From positions 62,001 through 126,000 of the forward strand of contig NZ_JALJCL010000004.1 of NCBI RefSeq assembly GCF_023698535.1: a stretch of DNA of 64,000 bases, given 5' to 3'. The first letter of the stretch is position 1; every line of letters starts with the position of its first letter. Source of the stretch: Halorientalis regularis (GTDB lineage Archaea > Halobacteriota > Halobacteria > Halobacteriales > Haloarculaceae). Below the pieces are notes generated by a model. It ran no database searches. It had not been told where the DNA came from and saw nothing but the letters and a program-made list of their open reading frames with translations. The position numbers and the translations under genes were made by a program. Shown piece after piece: positions 7,698-17,031 of this stretch.

Positions 7698-8654
7698 ATG
7701 ACACAGATCAGGGACACCAGTCGCGATATGCGCATCGATCCGGAGTCGTTCGCCGGGGGGTACTTCCGTAACGCCGTCTATCGACACTGGGACCCTCACG
7801 AGGATATCCCGCAGGAACTGCTCGAACAGGACCGCGAGCGCCTGCTGGCGTTCGACGACGACGAGGAGGGCTTCGAGGCACTGCGGACGACGCTGGCGCT
7901 GTTCGGCGCGGGCGAGGAAGCCGTCACGGAGGACCTGATGCCGCTGGGGATGGTGCTCGAAGACATCGACGACCAGATGTTTCTCTCCACACAGATCTAT
8001 GAGGAGGCCAAACACACGCAGTTTTTCGACCGCTACTGGCGCGAGGTGATCGATCCCGTCGCCGAGCAGGCGGACGACGCCGAGGTCACCCGGCCAACCG
8101 ACCAGCGATATTTCCCCGAAGGCTACGTCGAGTTGTTCGACCGGACCGAGGAAGCCATGGAGCGACTGCTGGAGGACGACACGCCCGAGAACCGGGCGAA
8201 AGCCTACTGTCACTACCACCTCACCGTCGAGAGCGTGCTGGCCCAGACCGGCTACTACGGTATCTCGGCGCGGTTCAGCGAGACCGGCCCCGAGGTGTAC
8301 GACGACGGCGTCGACACGCCGGAACTGGAGGGGCTGGTCGAGGGGATCAACTACATCCGCAGTGACGAGGGCCGCCACGTCGGCTTCGGGATGCACAAGG
8401 TCCGGCACCTCATCCACGAGGAGGGCGTCGACGAGGGCGTCGTGCAGGACACGCTCATGGACCTGTTGCCGTTCGTCTCCGAGGCCGTCGAGGCGACGCG
8501 GACAGAGGACGTGGATCCGACGCCGCTGGTCGAGTACGCGACCGACAAAGTGCGTCGCCGGATCGACGTGCTGACCGAGGAAGACGCCGAACTGCCGCCG
8601 GTCGAAGAACTCGTGACGCTCGAAGAGGACCGCGGCGGCACGAGCGCCGACTAG
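7698..8654 (+). CDS. R2-like ligand-binding oxidase (R2lox), Mn/Fe ferritin-superfamily protein
   Basis: A 318-residue ferritin-like four-helix protein. Predicted metal ligands are E73, E103, H106, E178, E224 and H227. The motifs FGAGEEAVTEDL and EEAKHTQFF closely match those I recall for bacterial R2lox. V76 (E73+3) and Y173 (E178-5) occupy the positions that form the Tyr-Val ether crosslink in that family, which separates it from ribonucleotide reductase R2. R2lox binds a long-chain fatty-acid-like ligand beside a Mn/Fe site; its physiological substrate is unknown. A possible TATA (GTTTAAAAC near 7630) lies upstream. Its stop shares a CTAG with the convergent gene at 8651. Confidence 0.88.
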   Translation: MTQIRDTSRDMRIDPESFAGGYFRNAVYRHWDPHEDIPQELLEQDRERLLAFDDDEEGFEALRTTLALFGAGEEAVTEDLMPLGMVLEDIDDQMFLSTQIYEEAKHTQFFDRYWREVIDPVAEQADDAEVTRPTDQRYFPEGYVELFDRTEEAMERLLEDDTPENRAKAYCHYHLTVESVLAQTGYYGISARFSETGPEVYDDGVDTPELEGLVEGINYIRSDEGRHVGFGMHKVRHLIHEEGVDEGVVQDTLMDLLPFVSEAVEATRTEDVDPTPLVEYATDKVRRRIDVLTEEDAELPPVEELVTLEEDRGGTSAD

Positions 8655-9310
8655 AACGTCTGCCAGCCCTCGGGCTGGTCGGGGAGCCCCTGGATCCGAA
8701 GCTGGTGGTCGCCGTCGTCGGTCTGGCGCACGTCGACGCGACCGTCGAACGTCTGTTCGACCGAACTGATCGTCTGTTCGTCCTGTGCGGTCGGGTCGAT
8801 CACACAGGTCGCCAGCCCCTCCGCCGACCGGACGCGGCCGGTGACCGTGTGGAGGAACCGGTAGACTGGCTGGAGTTCGTCGGCGTACATCAACAGCGTC
8901 GAGATCGAGAACAGCCCGATCCGCACGCGTTCGACGCCCTCCGTGTACAGCCCCTCGTACAGCGAGGAGAACTCGATGCCGATGCCGGTCAGATCGCTCG
9001 GCGAGCGCACGGTCCGGACGTTCTCGTCGGCGTTGTCGTTGCCCGACGAGTTACATTCGATGACGGCCATCCGTCCCCTGTCGAACGTACCGCCGACTCC
9101 GGTGTAGTCCTTCAGGATCGACTCGGCCGTGTCATCGGCGGCGACCAGAACGAGCCCTTCGTCGGCCAGTTCGCCGGCCGCCAGCATCTGCAACGCGACC
9201 GCTTTCGTCCCGGCGAACGGCGGGCCTGCGACGAGCAGGTTCGTCCCCGGCCGAACCGATTCGATGGGGAGTCCCCCGAACCGGTACCGCTGTTCGGCGT
9301 CCTGACTCAT
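8651..9310 (-). CDS. RAD55/KaiC-like RecA-superfamily ATPase (signalling type)
   Basis: A 219-residue protein with a Walker A-like NLLVAGPPFAGTKAVALQ (residues about 24-41) and a core typical of the small haloarchaeal RecA-superfamily proteins that accompany sensor/regulator genes. A second-strand LVLVAADDTAESI and a RIGLFSISTLLMYAD segment fit the fold. It overlaps the upstream response-regulator gene by 4 bp (ATGA), so the two are probably co-translated. It lacks the DNA-binding features of RadA, so recombination is unlikely; a signalling role is inferred. Confidence 0.75.
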   Translation of the reverse strand: MSQDAEQRYRFGGLPIESVRPGTNLLVAGPPFAGTKAVALQMLAAGELADEGLVLVAADDTAESILKDYTGVGGTFDRGRMAVIECNSSGNDNADENVRTVRSPSDLTGIGIEFSSLYEGLYTEGVERVRIGLFSISTLLMYADELQPVYRFLHTVTGRVRSAEGLATCVIDPTAQDEQTISSVEQTFDGRVDVRQTDDGDHQLRIQGLPDQPEGWQTF

Positions 9311-10191
9311 CCGTCCTCGACCTCCGTCTGTGCCGCCTGGAGCTTTCGTCTGAGATCGAGCTGTTCGGCCGCCTCGTCGGCCAGCAACCTGATGCAGCCG
9401 ATCTCGTCGTCCGTGAACGCCCGTGGCTCGTCGTCGGTGAGACAGAAACTCCCGAGCGCCGCACCGTCGGGGCCGTGCAGCGGTGCGCCGACGTACGACC
9501 GGATATTCAGTCGGTCCAGCGCGTCGTTGTGTTCGAAGCGTGGATCGTCGTGGGTGTCCTCGACGACCATCACGTCGGGTTCGAGAATGGCGTGGGTACA
9601 CATCGTGTTCTCCCGCTCCAACGGATCGAGATCCGCACCCTGGCAGGAGAAGAACCGTTCCTCGTGCTCGCCGAGGACACCGACGAACACCTTGTCAACG
9701 TCGATGTAGTGGGCCGCCAGTTCCGTCAGGCGGTCGAGCGCCGCCTGGGTCGCAGCGTCTTCCACGTCGTACCGTTCGAGCGCCGCCAGCCGTGCGTCCT
9801 CGTCGTCGGGCAGCGGGTACCCGACCTGACTCCGGCGTGTGACGAGCTCGTCGATCAACTCCCGCAGCCGCTCGTGTGCATTCGGCGTCCCGCTGGGGAG
9901 ATACTCGGCGACCAGTCCCTCGAAGGCCGTCGTGTCGATCTCGCTCGTCGCCACGCCGGTAAAGAGGATACAGGGTGTATCGGGCGCCGTCTCCCGGACC
10001 GTCGCGAACAGTTCCAGCCCGGTCCCGTCGGGGAGATCGTACGCCGTGACGACGCAGTCCACGGTGGTCGTCGCCAGCGTCTCCGTCGCCTCGTCGAGAC
10101 TCGCGGCCTCGCGAACGTCGAGGCCGGCTTCTGACAGCGCCTCCGCTGTGGCTGTCCGAGCGTCGTCGGCGTACAGCACAGTGACCGCCAT
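9307..10191 (-). CDS. Response regulator with GAF domain
   Basis: A 294-residue protein. Residues 1-120 are a receiver domain (YADDAR acidic pocket, D52 phosphoacceptor in VTAYDLPDGTG, LFTGVA with the switch Thr). Residues about 145-285 are a GAF domain (FFSCQGADLDPLERENTMC, VEDTHDDPRF, SYVGAPLHGPDGAALGSFC). The conserved cysteines in the GAF could report redox state or bind a ligand. There is no output domain, so output probably passes through the co-transcribed RecA-like protein at 8651 or a partner kinase. Confidence 0.85.
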   Translation of the reverse strand: MAVTVLYADDARTATAEALSEAGLDVREAASLDEATETLATTTVDCVVTAYDLPDGTGLELFATVRETAPDTPCILFTGVATSEIDTTAFEGLVAEYLPSGTPNAHERLRELIDELVTRRSQVGYPLPDDEDARLAALERYDVEDAATQAALDRLTELAAHYIDVDKVFVGVLGEHEERFFSCQGADLDPLERENTMCTHAILEPDVMVVEDTHDDPRFEHNDALDRLNIRSYVGAPLHGPDGAALGSFCLTDDEPRAFTDDEIGCIRLLADEAAEQLDLRRKLQAAQTEVEDG

Positions 10192-10328
10192 GTCCTACTG
10201 AATAGAGCTAACTGTGCCAGGGTACAAATGTCTGTGCCAGCCTCACGTCCCCGAGACGACGATTGTGTCCCCGGGTCGACAGTACCTCGAAAAACAACTT
10301 TTTTCGCCGGGCGTTGCCGAGAGAGACC

Positions 10329-10367
10329 ATGACTGTCGTCGCCAGCGCTAGCAGGTGGTCACCGTGA
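10329..10367 (+). CDS. Upstream mini-ORF coupled to purU (MTVVASASRWSP)
   Basis: A 12-codon reading frame begins at ATG 10329 and stops at TGA 10365-10367. The stop overlaps the preferred purU start in GTGA. A TATA-like AAACAACTTTTTT near 10292 would start the transcript only a few bases before this ATG, so a leaderless ribosome would translate it first. Whether it is a leader peptide or just a coupling device is not known. Confidence 0.4.
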   Translation: MTVVASASRWSP

Positions 10368-11347
10368 AAAAACACAAACTGACTGAGATTACCGTCGTCG
10401 GCGAAGACGACACCGGCCTCATCGCGAACGTCACCTCGCTGCTGTTCGAGCGGGGCATCAACATCGAGGACCTCGACCAGGCCGTCCGGGAGGGGGTCTT
10501 CCGGATGACCATGCACGTCGACACCTCGGAGATGGTCTGTACCGAGGAGAAACTCCGGGAGGACGCCGACGAACTCGGCGAGGAACTGGGTGTCGACATC
10601 CAGGTCCGGTTCCCCGCCGAGCGCGAGACCCAGACCATGGCCGTCCTGGTCACCAAGGAGTCTCACTGCCTGGAGGCCATCTTCGAGTCCTGGGCCAACG
10701 GTGACCTGGGCGCGGACGTGAGCGTCGTCATCGGGAACCACCCCGACCTGCGGCCGCTGGCCGAGAAGTACGACGTACCCTTCCACGACATCGGCGACGA
10801 GAAGGGCAACCCCGACGAGGACCACCTGCTCGACCTCCTCCAGGAGTACGAGGTCGACCTCGTCGTACTGGCCCGGTACATGCGCATCCTCAGCCCGGAC
10901 GTGGTCTTTCGCTACGAGAACAGGATCATCAACGTCCATCCCTCACTGCTCCCCGCGTTCCCCGGCGCGTCGGCGTACATGCAGGCCATCGAGGAGGGTG
11001 TCCGCATCGCGGGCGTCACCGCCCACTACGTCACGACCGACCTCGACCAGGGCCCGATCATCACCCAGCGAGCGTTCAACGTGCCCGACGACGCCAGCGA
11101 GGAGGACCTCCAGCGCATCGGCCAGCCGCTGGAAGCCGAAGCGCTCATCGAGGCGATCAAGCTCCACCTCAACGACGCCGTCTCGGTCCATCGCGGCCGG
11201 ACGACGCTCCGTGACGACCTCGACACCGACGACGTGCAACTGGGGTCGCCGGAGGTGCTCGACGACGCCAATCCCGACCGGCCCATCGACGGCCTCGGGG
11301 AGATCGTGGCGAATCAGGGTGGAGAGGAGAGCGAGGCCGACGATTGA
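10364..11347 (+). CDS. purU: Formyltetrahydrofolate deformylase PurU
   Basis: A 327-residue protein. An N-terminal double ACT region (EITVVGEDDTGLIANVTSLL, then TMAVLVTKESHCLEAIFES) precedes a formyltransferase-fold hydrolase. NHPDLRPLAEKYDVPFHDI, LARYMRIL, NVHPSLLPAFPGA and THYVT-like AHYVTTDLDQGPII carry the folate site and the catalytic Asn/His/Asp. It releases formate from 10-formyl-THF, feeding formate-dependent purine formylation. GTG 10364 is chosen because AGGTGGTC lies 6-8 nt upstream and the GTG overlaps the mini-ORF stop; GTG 10355 is the alternative. The C-terminus ends in an acidic tail whose coding DNA is repeated downstream. Confidence 0.93.
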   Translation: MKKHKLTEITVVGEDDTGLIANVTSLLFERGINIEDLDQAVREGVFRMTMHVDTSEMVCTEEKLREDADELGEELGVDIQVRFPAERETQTMAVLVTKESHCLEAIFESWANGDLGADVSVVIGNHPDLRPLAEKYDVPFHDIGDEKGNPDEDHLLDLLQEYEVDLVVLARYMRILSPDVVFRYENRIINVHPSLLPAFPGASAYMQAIEEGVRIAGVTAHYVTTDLDQGPIITQRAFNVPDDASEEDLQRIGQPLEAEALIEAIKLHLNDAVSVHRGRTTLRDDLDTDDVQLGSPEVLDDANPDRPIDGLGEIVANQGGEESEADD

Positions 11348-11491
11348 GCGGAGCGAAAGAGGAGGCCTCGAAATCGCGAACGGGGAACGAAGTGACCCGT
11401 GAGCAGCGAGGCCGACGACTGACGGGAGGACGAGCGTAGCGAGGCCGACGAATGTGCGAGCGGGGAACGGAGTGGCCCGCGAGCAGACGCA
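11331..11491. repeat. Degenerate repeats of the purU 3' end
   Basis: GCGAGGCCGACGA occurs three times (about 11331, 11406 and 11438), the first encoding the last residues of PurU before its stop. A longer stretch containing CGGGGAACG and GAGCAG is also repeated (about 11379-11408 and 11459-11488). The pattern looks like repeated duplication of the gene's tail beyond its stop codon. Confidence 0.6.
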
Positions 11492-11588
11492 GTGAATGAG
11501 TCAGCCTCGAAGTGGAACGACGAACCGTCAGCCGCCGAACCGCATCCGGTTCCTAATTAAATACCGAATTTCATCGGGTGCATTTATT

Positions 11589-11969
11589 ATGTCGGCTGTG
11601 AAAACTACAGTGACGATGGTGTCGAACAAATTGACCGAACTGGGGGGTGTCGTCCTCATCTTCGCCGGGATGCTGACCGTGGGCTATCTGACGCAGGACG
11701 ACAGATTCGGGTTCATCGTGCCGCTCCTGTTCGTGATGAACATGGGCGTCGGAATCTCCGGGATGGGGCTGCTCGCGCTCTCGAAGCCGAAACTCGCGCC
11801 GGTCGGGGGCGTCGTCGCGATAGCGCTGTCGGTCACGACGTTCCACCTGATCTGGAGCGCACCGCTGTGGATCGTTCCGACGGCGGTCGGGGGCGTCCTC
11901 TGTATCGTCGGTCCGATCTCCGCACGCTTCGTCCGACCTCGGATCTCCGGGTCCGGATCGGGCTCCTAG
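11589..11969 (+). CDS. Small haloarchaeal membrane protein
   Basis: A 126-residue protein with four predicted membrane segments ([70 protein letters not shown]) and a short basic/Ser-Gly tail. Family not recognised. ATG 11589 is preferred because the A/T-rich TAATTAAATA at 11554-11563 is a good TATA at leaderless distance; ATG 11619 is a possible later start. Its stop codon shares CTAG 11966-11969 with purC on the other strand. Confidence 0.7.
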   Translation: MSAVKTTVTMVSNKLTELGGVVLIFAGMLTVGYLTQDDRFGFIVPLLFVMNMGVGISGMGLLALSKPKLAPVGGVVAIALSVTTFHLIWSAPLWIVPTAVGGVLCIVGPISARFVRPRISGSGSGS

Positions 11970-12985
11970 AGGCGCTGGACGGTCTCGACGGCCTCGGAGA
12001 GTGACGGCGCGTCGAACAGATCCCGACCGATGTAGGCGTTCGTTCCGGCCGTGTAGAGGTCTCTGGCGGCGTCGACGACGTGATCCGGGAGTGGTTCGGG
12101 GTCGCGCTCACAGAGTGCCTTCCAGTCGGCCACGTCCTCGGCTTTGGCCTGGTCCTTGGCCGCGGCGACGGCCTCGACCCACTCGGGCTGGGTCCGCTTG
12201 TGGTACTGTCGGATCACTTCCTTCGAGACCTCCTGGCCGTCGTAGGAGAAGCGGTTCTCGTCGAAGGTGCCGACCACGTCGGCGACCCGGATCTCGCCGT
12301 CGTAGTGGAAACACTCGATCTTGCCGTCCTCGTGGACCAGGCCGACCTCGCCGGCGCGCTCGGTGACGACTTCGTTGACGGAACGCGCGAGGGCGTCCAG
12401 TTTATCGATGTCGACCGGGCCGGCGATCCGGTCGGCCGCCTGGCGGTCGAGATACCGGTCGGATTCCTCCAGTTTCGTCGAGAACTCCACGACCGGCTCG
12501 GGGAGGTCCACCACTTCGTCGGGCCACTCGTCGTAGTCGAGGTCGAAGTCGGCGGGGTCGGCGCGGGACCGCAGGCTCGACCCGACGGGGACGGTGTTGC
12601 GGAAGACGATTTCGAGGGGGATCAGGTGGTTCTCGCCGGCCTCGGCGTAGTAGGCGTCGTAGTCGTACTCGCGGCCGTCGTGGGGCAGGTCCGGGACCTG
12701 CGTGAGTTCGATGGCCATCTCACGGGGCGGCTCGGCGACCTCGGCGAGCGGGACGGCCTCGCCGCCGCTGACGACGCCCTCGTAGTGGGTCGGGACGCCC
12801 GCGTCTTCGAGTAACTCGAAGTTGTACGCGCCCATCGCACAGAGACTGGCCCCCTTGTTCGGGATGTCGTCGGGCATCTTCCCCCAGTCGAACACGGAGT
12901 AGTCGTCGGTGAACACGAACGCGCCCCGGCCCAGTTCGGTGGCCGTGGCCGCCCGGTCGACGCGGAAGTCCTTGACGCTCGTCAT
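11966..12985 (-). CDS. purC: Phosphoribosylaminoimidazole-succinocarboxamide synthase PurC
   Basis: A 339-residue SAICAR synthetase, longer than the bacterial form of about 240 as is usual in haloarchaea. Visible family features are [20 protein letters not shown] near the N-terminus, the nucleotide-contacting [28 protein letters not shown] and the [20 protein letters not shown] metal/ATP region. It condenses CAIR with aspartate in purine synthesis. ATG 12985 gives the standard N-terminus; the extra upstream codons are unlike the family. Together with purS, purQ and purU it makes this a purine-rich neighbourhood, though not one operon. Confidence 0.95.
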   Translation of the reverse strand: MTSVKDFRVDRAATATELGRGAFVFTDDYSVFDWGKMPDDIPNKGASLCAMGAYNFELLEDAGVPTHYEGVVSGGEAVPLAEVAEPPREMAIELTQVPDLPHDGREYDYDAYYAEAGENHLIPLEIVFRNTVPVGSSLRSRADPADFDLDYDEWPDEVVDLPEPVVEFSTKLEESDRYLDRQAADRIAGPVDIDKLDALARSVNEVVTERAGEVGLVHEDGKIECFHYDGEIRVADVVGTFDENRFSYDGQEVSKEVIRQYHKRTQPEWVEAVAAAKDQAKAEDVADWKALCERDPEPLPDHVVDAARDLYTAGTNAYIGRDLFDAPSLSEAVETVQRL

Positions 12986-13186
12986 CGGTCCCACCCCGTC
13001 GGTCCGCGGCCAACCGCAGGCGTGGCTGGTATAGCAGTCATTATCTGGAGGTCCCCGCGGCGTCACTAAGGGATTACTATCGCCGCCTTCGCGGGTCGCA
13101 TCGACGCCGGCTCGCCCACCACCCGTCGTGATTGCACGCGGTTTTCGTGTGGAATCAAAACTGAAAATTCGGGGCGAACCTACAAG

Positions 13187-15016
13187 ATGATTTGTGGCCG
13201 ATGGTCTATAGCACGGATGCTGGCGAACGCGCTGTGGGCGGGTTGGTACCTGTTCAGTACGGTGGTGATGGCGGCTTTCGCGTACGTGTACTGGACGAAC
13301 CGGAACGTCCGGGGACTGGAGTACCTGCTCGCCGCCGCGGTGCTGGGGAGTCTGCAGTCACTGCTGTACCTGCTCTCGCTGGTCGCGCCGACGGTGACGA
13401 CGAAGGTGATCTTCTGGAAGCTGTTCGGCGTCCTCGCGGCGGTCGTCGTCTTCCTCTGGTACCTGTTCGTGGTCGCCTGGACCGAGCGGGCGGTGCTGGC
13501 CCGGCGCTCGACGCTCGCGCTGGCTGGCGGCCCGCTGGCGGTCAGCGTCGGCCTGCTCGTGACCAACACCGCACCGGCGGTGCCGGGACTGCACTCGCTG
13601 TACTGGTCGTCGGCGTCGGTCGCCGCGCCCGGGGGATTCTTCTCGCCCATCGTCTTCACGACCGGGCCGGCCGCGCTCGCCCAGAGTCTCTACTCGCTGG
13701 GCCTGCTGGTCGGTAGCGTCGGCCTGCTCGTCGCCTTCACGCTGCGCTCGGATCAGCGGCTCTACCGCTGGCGCAACACGATGCTCGTCCTGGGCGGGGC
13801 GTCCGGCCTCCTCTTCGCCGTCGGGTTCGCCTTCCTCGACCTCCCCTACGAACCCCATCCCCTGGTGTACGTCCTGGCCAACAGTTTCGTCGTCCTCGGG
13901 GTGGTCCGCTTCGGCGACTACGACGTGGTGTCCCTGCCCGAGAACAGCCTCATCGAGGCCATCGACGGGGCCATCCTCGTCTACAGCGTCGACGGGACCG
14001 TCATCGAGTTGAACGAGGCGGCGAAACTCGTCCTCGGCCTGACCGACGAGGCCGTCGGTCGCGGCATCGTCGGCGTGGTCGAACTCGCCGAGCCGTTGCC
14101 CGGCGTCCGCGGTAGCGCGGCCGGCGCCGCCGCGTCGCCCGCCGGGGTCGCCGACCTGCTCGACGGCCACGAGTTCACGACCGCGATCAACGGCGGCTCC
14201 CGCACCTTCGTGGTCCGTGTCTCCCGCCTGGACGACGACGGCGACCACCTCGGGTGGACGGTGCTGTGTTACGACGTGACCGACCTCCGGCAGAAACAGC
14301 AGGAACTCGACCTGCTCAAGCAGGTCCTCTCCCGCGTCCTCCGGCACAACGTCCGCAACGACCTCTCGGTAGTCAAGGCCAACGCCCAGATGCTCGCCGA
14401 GGACACCTCCGGCCTGCAGGCCGAACGGCTCCAGACCATCATGGACAAGAGCGACAACTTGCTCGACGCCAGCGAGAAGGCCCGAACCGTCGAGAAACTC
14501 CTCTCGGGCGAGCGCACCCGCAGCGAGTTCGACGTGACCGAACTGGCCACCGAGGCCATCGAGACTACCCGCCGAGAGTTCCCAGGCGTCTCCTTCGAGA
14601 CCGACCTGCCCGACACCTGCCCCGTCCACGCCCACTGGGCAGTCTCCCACGCCGTCGAGAACGTGATCGAGAACGCCGCCATGCACAACGATTCCGACGA
14701 CCCACAGGTCGTCGTCACCGCCGATTGCGGCGACGACCACGCGACCCTCCGGGTGGCCGACAACGGCCCCGGCATCCCCTACAAGGAGATCGAGGTCCTC
14801 GAACGCCGCGAGGAGACCGCCCTCGAACACGGCTCTAGCGTGGGCCTCTGGCTGGTCGACTGGATCGTCGACCTCTCGCAGGGCACCATCGAGTTCGAGA
14901 ACACCGACCGTGGCTGTACCGTCACGCTCGACCTGGAGGCCGCCATCCCCGACGCCGACGTGGACGACGAGGAGGCGACCGATCTGAACCTCGGGATCGG
15001 GGCCGACGACGACTAG
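13187..15016 (+). CDS. 7TM-domain sensor histidine kinase with PAS domain
   Basis: A 609-residue kinase. Residues about 10-235 hold seven hydrophobic segments resembling the archaeal N-terminal 7TM sensor. A PAS domain follows (about 245-370, [25 protein letters not shown]). The dimerisation/phosphoacceptor helix has [11 protein letters not shown] with H387, and the ATPase domain has [10 protein letters not shown] (N box), VADNGPGIP (G1) and [11 protein letters not shown] (G2). No receiver domain or adjacent regulator is encoded, so its partner is unknown. ATG 13187 suits a leaderless message from an A/T-rich AAAATTC near 13165; ATG 13217 is possible. Confidence 0.88.
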   Translation: MICGRWSIARMLANALWAGWYLFSTVVMAAFAYVYWTNRNVRGLEYLLAAAVLGSLQSLLYLLSLVAPTVTTKVIFWKLFGVLAAVVVFLWYLFVVAWTERAVLARRSTLALAGGPLAVSVGLLVTNTAPAVPGLHSLYWSSASVAAPGGFFSPIVFTTGPAALAQSLYSLGLLVGSVGLLVAFTLRSDQRLYRWRNTMLVLGGASGLLFAVGFAFLDLPYEPHPLVYVLANSFVVLGVVRFGDYDVVSLPENSLIEAIDGAILVYSVDGTVIELNEAAKLVLGLTDEAVGRGIVGVVELAEPLPGVRGSAAGAAASPAGVADLLDGHEFTTAINGGSRTFVVRVSRLDDDGDHLGWTVLCYDVTDLRQKQQELDLLKQVLSRVLRHNVRNDLSVVKANAQMLAEDTSGLQAERLQTIMDKSDNLLDASEKARTVEKLLSGERTRSEFDVTELATEAIETTRREFPGVSFETDLPDTCPVHAHWAVSHAVENVIENAAMHNDSDDPQVVVTADCGDDHATLRVADNGPGIPYKEIEVLERREETALEHGSSVGLWLVDWIVDLSQGTIEFENTDRGCTVTLDLEAAIPDADVDDEEATDLNLGIGADDD

Positions 15017-15352
15017 AACCCACTTTTTACTGCGGGGGGTTCGCGACGCGAACCCCCCATCTGCTCACGGGCGGCGAAGCCGCCCGTTCGCATGGTATGA
15101 GGGACTTTCGGTCCCTCACTATCGCAAAAACTCGGGGAAAAACGACGGAACTCGCGCCAGCGGCGCGAGTTCCGCGAACCGCGCTCCCTTCGTCGCCAGC
15201 GCGTAGCGCCGGCTGCCAGCGGGACCTTCGGTCCCGCCCTGGTCGCGCGGATGCCAGTAATTTCCAGTGAAACGGCTGATCCAGTGAGCATGCGTATTCA
15301 TCAGAGTTGTCGATCAGAATCCACAACTGTCTATAGAAAATACGGCACAAAT
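15017..15352. repeat. Array of five perfect hairpins (dispersed structured element, locus 1)
   Basis: Consecutive inverted repeats fill the region: 15034-15058 (12-bp arms), 15067-15087 (9-bp arms, GAA loop), 15098-15118 (8 bp, TTTCG loop), 15146-15174 (13 bp, AGC loop) and 15219-15237 (7 bp, CTTCG loop). The array starts with CTTTTTACTGCG, also seen before the first hairpin at 31437. The module CTGCTCACGGGC ... CCCGTTCGCA is shared with 48982-49010. No credible protein is encoded. From about 15250 the base composition drops towards the next gene. Confidence 0.8.
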
Positions 15353-15850
15353 ATGCCCTCCCGCCGTACTGTCATTGGGTCAGTTGGAGTTGCCGCTTTG
15401 GGTGGACTCGGTGCTTGGTTGTGGTTAACTCCCGCAACAGGATATGTCCAAGAGAAATCGATCGAGGCAAGATACCGAGAAGGGAGCCAATTGCATAGTG
15501 AATCGGTTATAACCGTCACTCTCAGCAACCCACCCGGCTCCGACTCGCCTCAAATCAACTGGCTACACGATGATTGGCGGGACCGGTTTGAATCCCCTTC
15601 TACCCCCGTAGTTTCTGAATCGCTACATAATGATCTCCAACAAGTCTACGAAGAGGTACGCTATGTCGTCGGAGTTTGTAGCCCATCATGGGGTGAGGAC
15701 GAGACGACGACAGGCTGTTACAATGCGAGTGCAGGTCGAGAAGATTTCAACCGCGTTCAAGTCCACGACCGCGTGAGCGCCTCCAAAACCACCAACGCTG
15801 GCCTCTCAATACACAGCGTTAAGGGAAAGTGGTCGTTCGATGAAACGTAA
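15353..15850 (+). CDS. Putative exported protein with Tat-like signal, unknown function
   Basis: A 165-residue protein whose N-terminus PSRRTVIGSVGVAALGGLG is a twin-arginine signal. The mature part (about residues 30-165) has no recognised domain; it contains two cysteines (VGVCSPSWG, TTTGCYN) that could form a disulphide. ATG 15353 follows a TATA-like CTATAGAAAA at about 15330. Base composition is clearly poorer in GC than the flanking housekeeping genes, and the codon third positions are relaxed, suggesting acquired DNA. First gene of a small accessory stretch reaching to about 17.3 kb. Confidence 0.65.
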   Translation: MPSRRTVIGSVGVAALGGLGAWLWLTPATGYVQEKSIEARYREGSQLHSESVITVTLSNPPGSDSPQINWLHDDWRDRFESPSTPVVSESLHNDLQQVYEEVRYVVGVCSPSWGEDETTTGCYNASAGREDFNRVQVHDRVSASKTTNAGLSIHSVKGKWSFDET

Positions 15851-15999
15851 CCGGTAGACTCTCTGTATCGGTCACGGCACGACTGACAGCGGCCAAGTAG
15901 TTCTCCGAGACGCTGCTGCATAGAGGGCGCTTATTTCAGACAAGGATTCCCTGCTGACTCTCAGATGAGTGCTGTCCAAACAATCACTAAACAGCACGC

Positions 16000-16389
16000 T
16001 TAGCTGAGCTGTGTGGTGTTTTGATACTGGTAGCCACCGAACCCGAGAACCGGGTAGAAAATGAACGAGAGAAACATGAGTCCGAGGCCGAACAGGACCC
16101 CCCTGTTGAACTTCTCAGCGACGTTGATGCTGATTTTCCCCAAGGCAAAGAAGTTGATTACGGGAACGAAAAACAGGAGAAACCACCACCATGCGTTTCC
16201 GCTTATTCTGTTCAAGACGTATAGGTTGTATATCGGGATGATTCCAGCCCATCCCGGTTCACCGGCCTTCTCAAACGTTTTCCAGAACCCGGCGAAAATC
16301 ACGATAGTGACGGCCAACACAGCGAGCGGTTCGATGATTCCGTTAGCATTAGTCTGCAACGGAACAATCGCGTTCAGTACTGATATCAT
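16000..16389 (-). CDS. DUF5684-like small membrane protein
   Basis: A 129-residue protein with about four membrane segments. The segment FEKAGEPGWAGIIPIYNLYV followed by WWWFLLFFVPVINFF and FGLGLMFLSFIFYPVLGFG is the hallmark of the DUF5684 family, small membrane proteins sometimes joined to signal peptidases. Function unknown. ATG 16389 is used; the frame extends one TTG upstream. Relatively A/T-rich like its two neighbours. Confidence 0.75.
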   Translation of the reverse strand: MISVLNAIVPLQTNANGIIEPLAVLAVTIVIFAGFWKTFEKAGEPGWAGIIPIYNLYVLNRISGNAWWWFLLFFVPVINFFALGKISINVAEKFNRGVLFGLGLMFLSFIFYPVLGFGGYQYQNTTQLS

Positions 16390-16500
16390 CAATTGGATTA
16401 TTCAGCCCCGTTATTGAAGAAGTCAGGTCGCTGTTTCTGAGAGAGAAACCGTACGAGTGTGTCTATGACAGTGGAGAAATAGAAACCGACTGGTGTCCAA

Positions 16501-17031
16501 ATGAGCCTCCAACGGCATAGATTAGTAGTTTTGATACTCCCAATGATCGTTCTTGCAGGTTGTTCCGGTGCTCCAACTCAGTACCCAGAAGATGCTTCGG
16601 GGCCGACGCATATTGAATTAAAAAACTGTTTCGGAGATCGGGATGTAACTGTCCAGTTGACTGTGACATATGTCGATACTGACGAGATTGTTCACGATGT
16701 TGACCACCGGGTTGCCGAGGGGTTCTGTAGCGATATGGGTCAAGAACTCAACGTGCATGAAGTGTGGACCGATGCGGGGCAGTACCGTGTCCAGGCAACC
16801 ATAGTAAATGGCACTGGTTCATTTAATCGCACGTTCCAGGTTACCCCCTCACAGAGCGACGAAGCGGGCGACGACCTCCAACTTGTAGCCACCTCCGATG
16901 GGTTCGACTCCGCCGTTGACCCGGAAGGAGCGATTAGTGATGCGACACCTACCCGTGCCCCTGAGGATCATTCCACCGCAGCGAAGACTTCCACACCCGC
17001 AAACGCGAGTACGACAGCGACAGTGGAGTGA
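16501..17031 (+). CDS. Putative lipoprotein of unknown function
   Basis: A 176-residue protein with an N-terminal signal ending in the lipobox VLAGC (C21). The mature part has a beta-rich segment (DVTVQLTVTYVDTDEIVHDV, GQYRVQATIVNGTGSFNRTF) with NGT and NRT sequons, and a low-complexity Ala/Ser/Thr C-terminus. This resembles small cell-surface Ig-like lipoproteins, but no family is identified. Base composition is lower in GC than the surroundings. The last 64 bp overlap the convergent reading frame 16968-17306. Confidence 0.68.
   Translation: MSLQRHRLVVLILPMIVLAGCSGAPTQYPEDASGPTHIELKNCFGDRDVTVQLTVTYVDTDEIVHDVDHRVAEGFCSDMGQELNVHEVWTDAGQYRVQATIVNGTGSFNRTFQVTPSQSDEAGDDLQLVATSDGFDSAVDPEGAISDATPTRAPEDHSTAAKTSTPANASTTATVE

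Noticed and set aside
13358-14830. Long minus-strand open frame (490 codons) antisense to the histidine kinase
   Set aside because: It is the mirror of a GC-rich, well-conserved kinase gene; the translation is low-complexity Gly/Asp/Val/Arg with no family resemblance.
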